A stretch of 64,000 bases of DNA from Rhizobium sp. CF080 (GTDB taxonomy: Bacteria > Pseudomonadota > Alphaproteobacteria > Rhizobiales > Rhizobiaceae), in assembly GCF_000282095.2 (NCBI RefSeq), contig NZ_AKKC02000009.1:310001-374000 (forward strand), written 5' to 3'. Shown in pieces: positions 60,041 through 64,000 of the stretch. Numbering within the stretch: the stretch's first letter is position 1; each line of letters opens with the position of its first letter. Below the pieces are notes generated by a model. That model was not told the origin of the DNA and did no database searches. It worked only from the letters and a program-made list of their open reading frames with translations. Made by a program: the position numbers and the translations under genes.

Positions 60041-61577
60041 CGCGGCTTCACCAGCAGCGTCAGCTGTGGTGGCCAATCGCGGTGCGATCACAGCTTGCGT
60101 CATCCTGGCCGTCATCATGCAGGCGCTCGACACGACGATCGCCAACGTCGCGCTGCCCTATATCCAGGGCAGTGTTTCGGCCTCCGCCGACCAGATCAAC
60201 TGGGTGCTGACCTCCTATATCGTCGCCGCGGCAATCATGACGCCGCCGTCTGGCTTCCTCGCTGCCAAGTTCGGCCGCAAGCGGGTGCTGCTCGTCGCCA
60301 TCTTCGGCTTCGTCGCCGCCTCCGTCCTTTGCGGGCTTGCCCAGTCGCTGCCGCAGATCGTCGGCTTCCGCCTGCTGCAGGGCTTTTTTGGCGCGGCCCT
60401 CGTGCCGCTGTCGCAGGGCATCCTGCTCGATATCTATTCGGTCGAGGAACGCGGTTCGGCGATGGCGCTGTTCGGCGTCTCGGTCATGGTCGGGCCGGTG
60501 CTCGGCCCGGTCATCGGCGGCTGGCTCACCGACAATATCAGCTGGCGCTGGGTGTTCTACATCAACGTGCCGATCGGCATCCTGGCCTTGATGGGCATCA
60601 GCGTCTTCGTCAAGGAGACCAGGATCGACGCGCAGGCGAAGCTCGACTGGTTCGGCTTCGGCATGCTCAGTCTCGCGATCGCCTCGCTGCAGCTCTTCCT
60701 CGACCGCGGCCAGCAGCTCGACTGGTTCTCGTCGAGCGAGATCGTCGTCGAAGCCATGGTCTGCGCGGCCGCCTTCTATCTGCTGCTCGTCCACACGTTC
60801 ACGACGGAAAAGTCGTTCATCAACCCGCGCCTGTTCCTCGACCAGAATTTCACGGTCAGCATGATCTTCATCTTCGTGATCGGGGTGACCTATCTCGCCT
60901 CGCTCGCGCTGATGACGCCCTATCTGCAGTCGCTGATGGGCTATCCGGTGATCACCGCCGGTATCGTCATGGGGCCGCGCGGTCTCGGCACGATGGTCTG
61001 CATGTTCATGGTCGGGCGGCTGATCGGCAAGGTGGATACCCGCATCCTGCTGTTCTTCGGCCTCGCGATCACCGCCTGGGCGATGTATGACATGATGAGC
61101 TGGACGCCGGACGTCTCGCAATGGACGATCGTCTATGTCGGTTTCATCCAGGGCGCCGGCCTTGGCTTCCTCTTCGTGCCGCTGACGACGATCGCCTTCG
61201 CGACGCTGCCCGCGCATATGCGCGGCGACGGGACCGGTCTTTACAACCTGTCGCGCAATATCGGCTCCAGCGTCGGCATTGCTGTCGTCTCGGCGCTGCT
61301 GGTGGAGAATGTCCAGCGCAACCATGCGGACCTCGTCAGCTACGTGACGCCGTTCAACCATGCTTTCCAGGCAAAGGCGGCGGCGGGCCTCGACCCGACG
61401 ACAGTTGCCGGCGCCTCGGCACTCGACGGCATCATTACGCTGCAGTCGACGATCATCGCCTATATGGACGATTTCAAGCTGCTGATGATCATGTCGCTTG
61501 CGGTGATGCCGCTGCTGCTCGTGCTGCGCAAGCCTGCCAAGGCGCCGGCTGTGGATCACAGCGTGGCGATGGAATAG
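60033..61577 (+). CDS. emrB: MFS drug transporter, DHA2 (EmrB-type)
   Basis: A 514-residue major facilitator protein with about 14 membrane helices. The D-T-T-I-A-N-V-A-L-P-Y-I-Q-G motif in helix 1, the cytoplasmic G-R-K-R-V-L motif A and motif C-like G-P-V-L-G-P-V-I-G-G-W are present. ATG 60033 overlaps the end of emrA by 8 bases. It is a proton-driven drug exporter, operating as a complex with EmrA. Confidence 0.94.
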   Translation: MSSAASPAASAVVANRGAITACVILAVIMQALDTTIANVALPYIQGSVSASADQINWVLTSYIVAAAIMTPPSGFLAAKFGRKRVLLVAIFGFVAASVLCGLAQSLPQIVGFRLLQGFFGAALVPLSQGILLDIYSVEERGSAMALFGVSVMVGPVLGPVIGGWLTDNISWRWVFYINVPIGILALMGISVFVKETRIDAQAKLDWFGFGMLSLAIASLQLFLDRGQQLDWFSSSEIVVEAMVCAAAFYLLLVHTFTTEKSFINPRLFLDQNFTVSMIFIFVIGVTYLASLALMTPYLQSLMGYPVITAGIVMGPRGLGTMVCMFMVGRLIGKVDTRILLFFGLAITAWAMYDMMSWTPDVSQWTIVYVGFIQGAGLGFLFVPLTTIAFATLPAHMRGDGTGLYNLSRNIGSSVGIAVVSALLVENVQRNHADLVSYVTPFNHAFQAKAAAGLDPTTVAGASALDGIITLQSTIIAYMDDFKLLMIMSLAVMPLLLVLRKPAKAPAVDHSVAME

Positions 61578-61596
61578 GCCTTTTCTCGACCTCGTG

Positions 61597-61771
61597 GCTG
61601 CCCCTCATCCCCCTGCCGGGACCTTCTCCCCGTTTTAACGGGGAGAAGGACGCAAGCGGCATGCTCCCATTTCTCTCCGGGCAGTGTTTAGGCTGCGCAA
61701 GGTGGTGCGGCATATCTCTTCTCCCCGTCCATACGGGGAGAAGGTGGCGGCAGCCGGATGAGGGGCAAAGC
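61597..61771. repeat. Nested-hairpin intergenic repeat, second copy
   Basis: Outer inverted ends (GCTGCCCCTCATCC and a complementary end at 61753-61771) enclose two perfect hairpins, CCTTCTCCCCGTT-TT-AACGGGGAGAAGG (61622-61649) and CTTCTCCCCGT-CCAT-ACGGGGAGAAG. The ends and hairpin arms match the element at 42222-42350; the loops and centre differ. It lies between emrB and the ALDH gene. Confidence 0.85.
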
Positions 61772-61862
61772 TCCACATGCAAACGCCTCCTTCGGGCTTG
61801 CGAGGCAAATGACGATGGCTGATAGTGGTGCGATCACGTCTCTGGCTCTCCGGAGGTTTCCC

Positions 61863-63290
61863 ATGAGCAACCACCTGAAATTCTTCATCGACGGCGCCTG
61901 GGTGGAGCCTGCCATCCCGGTCGCGCTCGACGTCATCGACCCGTCCACCGAAGAGGCGTATACGCGGATCGCACTCGGCTCCAAGGCGGATGTGGACAAG
62001 GCCGTCGCAGCCGCCAGGGCGGCGTTTCCCGCCTTCTCGCAATGGTCGAAGGAGGAGCGCCTGGCGCTGCTTCGCCGCATCCTTGCCGAATACGAAAAGC
62101 GTTATGAGGATATCGCTCAGGCCGTCTCCCAGGAAATGGGCGCGCCGATCGCCTTTGCCCGCGATGCCCAGGCCGCGGCCGGCAAGGGGCATATGATCGC
62201 CACCATCGAGGCGCTGGAAGCCTACGAGTTCACCGAGGCGCGCGGTACGACCATGGTGGTCAAGGAGCCGATCGGCGTCTGCGCGCTGATTACACCCTGG
62301 AACTGGCCGCTCAACCAGATCGTCTGCAAGGTGGCGCCGGCGATTGCCGCCGGCTGCACCATGGTGCTCAAACCCTCCGAGATCGCGCCGATCAGCGGTA
62401 TCATCTTCGCCGAGGTGATGGAGGCAGCAGGCACGCCGAAGGGCGTCTTCAATCTCGTCAACGGCACCGGGCCGGACGTGGGCCAGGTGATGGCCGGCCA
62501 TCCGGATGTCGACATGGTCTCCTTCACCGGCTCGACCCGCGCCGGCGTGATCGTCGCCAAGACCGCCGCCGACACGGTGAAGCGGGTGGCCCAAGAACTC
62601 GGCGGCAAGTCGCCGAATATCATCCTGGCTGACGCGGAGTTCGAAAAGGCGGTGGCGGACGGCGTGACTGCCTGCTTTGGCAATTCCGGCCAGTCCTGCG
62701 ATGCGCCGACCCGCATGCTGGTGCCGGCCGGGCGTCACGACGAGGCGCTTCAGGTCGCCAAGGCTGCGGCCGAAAAACTCAAGACTGGCGATCCGTGTGA
62801 GGACGGTATCGATCTCGGCCCGGTGGTGAGCCGAGTCCAGTTCGACAAGATCCAGCGGCTGATTGAGGCGGGCATCGCCGAAGGTGCGACGCTGGTCACC
62901 GGCGGCCCCGGTCGGCCGGAAAATCTCAACCGCGGCTACTACATCCGCCCGACCGTGTTCGGAAACGTCACCAACGACATGACCATCGCGCGAGAAGAAA
63001 TCTTCGGGCCGGTCCTGTCGATCCTCTCTTACGAGACGGAGGAAGAGGCGATCGAGATCGCCAACGACACGCCCTATGGGCTTGCGGCCTATGTCCAGTC
63101 CGGTGATATCGGCCATGCCCGCAAGGTGGCGGCACGGTTGCGCGCCGGCTCGGTCTTCATCAACTATCCCGAATGGGATCTCTTCGCGCCCTTCGGCGGC
63201 TTCAAGCAGTCCGGCAACGGCCGCGAATATGCCGACTGGGCCATTCACGACTTCCTCGAAATCAAGGGTATCGTCGGTTATGGCGTTTAA
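61863..63290 (+). CDS. Aldehyde dehydrogenase family protein
   Basis: A 475-residue NAD(P)-dependent aldehyde dehydrogenase. T-P-W-N-W-P-L and K-P-S-E (cofactor side), F-T-G-S-T, E-L-G-G-K-S-P (general base Glu) and the catalytic Cys in G-Q-S-C-D-A are present. ATG 61863 is chosen over upstream frame extension because a GGAGG site precedes it and the upstream part overlaps the repeat element. It overlaps the next gene by 11 bases. Confidence 0.94.
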   Translation: MSNHLKFFIDGAWVEPAIPVALDVIDPSTEEAYTRIALGSKADVDKAVAAARAAFPAFSQWSKEERLALLRRILAEYEKRYEDIAQAVSQEMGAPIAFARDAQAAAGKGHMIATIEALEAYEFTEARGTTMVVKEPIGVCALITPWNWPLNQIVCKVAPAIAAGCTMVLKPSEIAPISGIIFAEVMEAAGTPKGVFNLVNGTGPDVGQVMAGHPDVDMVSFTGSTRAGVIVAKTAADTVKRVAQELGGKSPNIILADAEFEKAVADGVTACFGNSGQSCDAPTRMLVPAGRHDEALQVAKAAAEKLKTGDPCEDGIDLGPVVSRVQFDKIQRLIEAGIAEGATLVTGGPGRPENLNRGYYIRPTVFGNVTNDMTIAREEIFGPVLSILSYETEEEAIEIANDTPYGLAAYVQSGDIGHARKVAARLRAGSVFINYPEWDLFAPFGGFKQSGNGREYADWAIHDFLEIKGIVGYGV

Positions 63291-63672
63291 GACCTTCAAC
63301 CCGCCGTCCGTCCGCAAGCCGTTCGGCGGCTACAATCACGGCCTGTTGGTGCCGCCGGGTGCGAGCCTGCTCGTTACCTCCGGCCAGCTCGGTATCTCGC
63401 CCGAGGACAAGATCCCGCCGGATGTGGCGGGCCAGGCCGAGCTCTGCTTCAAGGCGATCGGCGCCATTCTCGAAGAAGCGGACATGACTTACGCGGACGT
63501 CATCCGCATTTCCGGCTTCGTCACCAGCCGTGAGGATTTTCCCGCCTATATGGCGGCGCGTGACCGTTTCACACTCGACCCGAAACCGGTCTCGACCCTG
63601 ATCGTCGTCGGCGGCTTTACCCGTGCCGAATTCCTGGTCGAAGTGGAAGTGACGGCGGCGAAGGTGTTTTGA
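63280..63672 (+). CDS. RidA/YjgF-family protein
   Basis: A 130-residue RidA-family protein. The family segments L-V-T-S-G-Q-L-G, R-I-S-G-F-V-T and S-T-L-I-V-V-G-G-F are present. Most members hydrolyse reactive enamine/imine intermediates. The Arg normally found near position 105 in strict RidA is replaced in this sequence by the S-T-L-I-V region, suggesting a RidA-like subgroup. Overlap with the ALDH gene implies coupled translation and perhaps a shared aromatic or amino-acid degradation role. Confidence 0.85.
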   Translation: MAFKTFNPPSVRKPFGGYNHGLLVPPGASLLVTSGQLGISPEDKIPPDVAGQAELCFKAIGAILEEADMTYADVIRISGFVTSREDFPAYMAARDRFTLDPKPVSTLIVVGGFTRAEFLVEVEVTAAKVF

Positions 63673-63877
63673 AGCAACGCCGAATAGAAATTTTACTCCG
63701 GCGCGAGTCGCATCAGGAAAATTCCTCGGTATTCAGTGTTTATTGATCACATAATTGTTTTATTGGGGCGACAGCTGCCGTATTCGTGATTTGCGTTGAA
63801 TATCGTCCTCGATTTTAAATATTCCTTGAGCTGAATGGGGTATCGCTTGCTCTAGGGTTTTTTATCGGGGATTTTCT

Positions 63878-64000
63878 ATGCGTCGTATCGTAATGGGAGC
63901 CATGGCGCTCTTCTGTGCGCAATTTCTCGCGCCCGCTGCTTTTTCTGCAAGCCTTGTTGCCAGCGTCAGCCTGTCGTCGCAGACCATGACCGTCGAGAGG
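63878..64000 (+). CDS. Probable L,D-transpeptidase, 5' end only
   Basis: Only the first 41 codons lie in the window. A signal peptide (M-R-R-I-V-M-G-A-M-A-L-F ... A-F-S-A-S) is followed by L-V-A-S-V-S-L-S-S-Q-T-M-T-V, which is characteristic of the first strands of rhizobial YkuD-type L,D-transpeptidases. The catalytic H-x-x-S-H-G-C region is beyond the window, so function is provisional. The 205 bp upstream region is A+T-rich. Confidence 0.6.
   Translation, partial: MRRIVMGAMALFCAQFLAPAAFSASLVASVSLSSQTMTVER

Noticed and set aside
60060-61559. 499-codon minus-strand open frame
   Set aside because: Antisense to emrB, with an Asp/Arg/His-rich low-complexity composition and no domain.

Overview
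The window looks like high-G+C chromosome, or possibly a large secondary replicon, from an alphaproteobacterium of the Rhizobiaceae/Hyphomicrobiales. The reasons are the gene families present: an ScfR-type regulator divergent from isocitrate lyase, hmuTUV heme uptake, treYZ, a bkd operon, CUT1 sugar ABC transport, DUF983/DUF3008/DUF4344 proteins, nested-hairpin intergenic repeats, and promoters matching the EcfG (RpoE2) stress sigma factor consensus GGAAC-N16-17-CGTT. I saw no rRNA, tRNA, CRISPR array, transposase or prophage gene.

Layout. 0-4 kb: DNA-repair accessory genes (SRAP protein, LigD-like ATP-dependent ligase), then an A+T-rich gene fusing a restriction-nuclease-like domain to an ImmA/IrrE metallopeptidase, then two small unknown genes. 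4-8 kb: ScfR-family regulator divergent from isocitrate lyase across a perfect inverted repeat, and an AraC-family regulator. 8.3-20.3 kb: a sugar-acid catabolic locus with an IclR regulator, two enolase-superfamily dehydratases, an RraA-like aldolase, UxuA-type mannonate dehydratase, a complete CUT1 ABC transporter, an aldo/keto reductase, two VOC proteins and a TIM-barrel isomerase. The two inner transcription units carry the same promoter/operator motif. 20.5-29 kb: an organosulfur-type locus with flavin monooxygenase, ssuBA and two different ssuC permeases, convergent with ssuD, an SDR lacking the usual catalytic dyad, and an amidase.

29-38.8 kb: small envelope and stress genes, type II NADH dehydrogenase, two tandem 24-residue membrane microproteins, and treY-treZ. 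39-46 kb: an acyl-CoA dehydrogenase, an SDR and the branched-chain 2-oxoacid dehydrogenase operon bkdA1-A2-B-lpdV, which is interrupted by a palindromic repeat. 46-49 kb: DUF4087, a metallophosphoesterase/nucleotidyltransferase pair, DUF3008 and a small unknown gene. 49-53 kb: heme genes hutX-hmuQ divergent from hmuTUV. 53-64 kb: YbaN, galE, ung, an mhqO-mhqD-like quinone-detoxification pair, a DUF4344 metallopeptidase, a marR-emrAB efflux operon, an ALDH-RidA pair, and the start of a probable L,D-transpeptidase cut by the window end.

The least expected pattern is regulatory. At least three exact and several near-exact EcfG-type promoters occur between about 31 and 49 kb. They precede treZ, the first microprotein gene, a DUF3008 gene, a 76-residue unknown and probably others. 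This suggests a locally concentrated general-stress regulon that includes uncharacterised small proteins. All identifications come from reading the sequence and family knowledge; no database search was run, and base composition was judged by eye.
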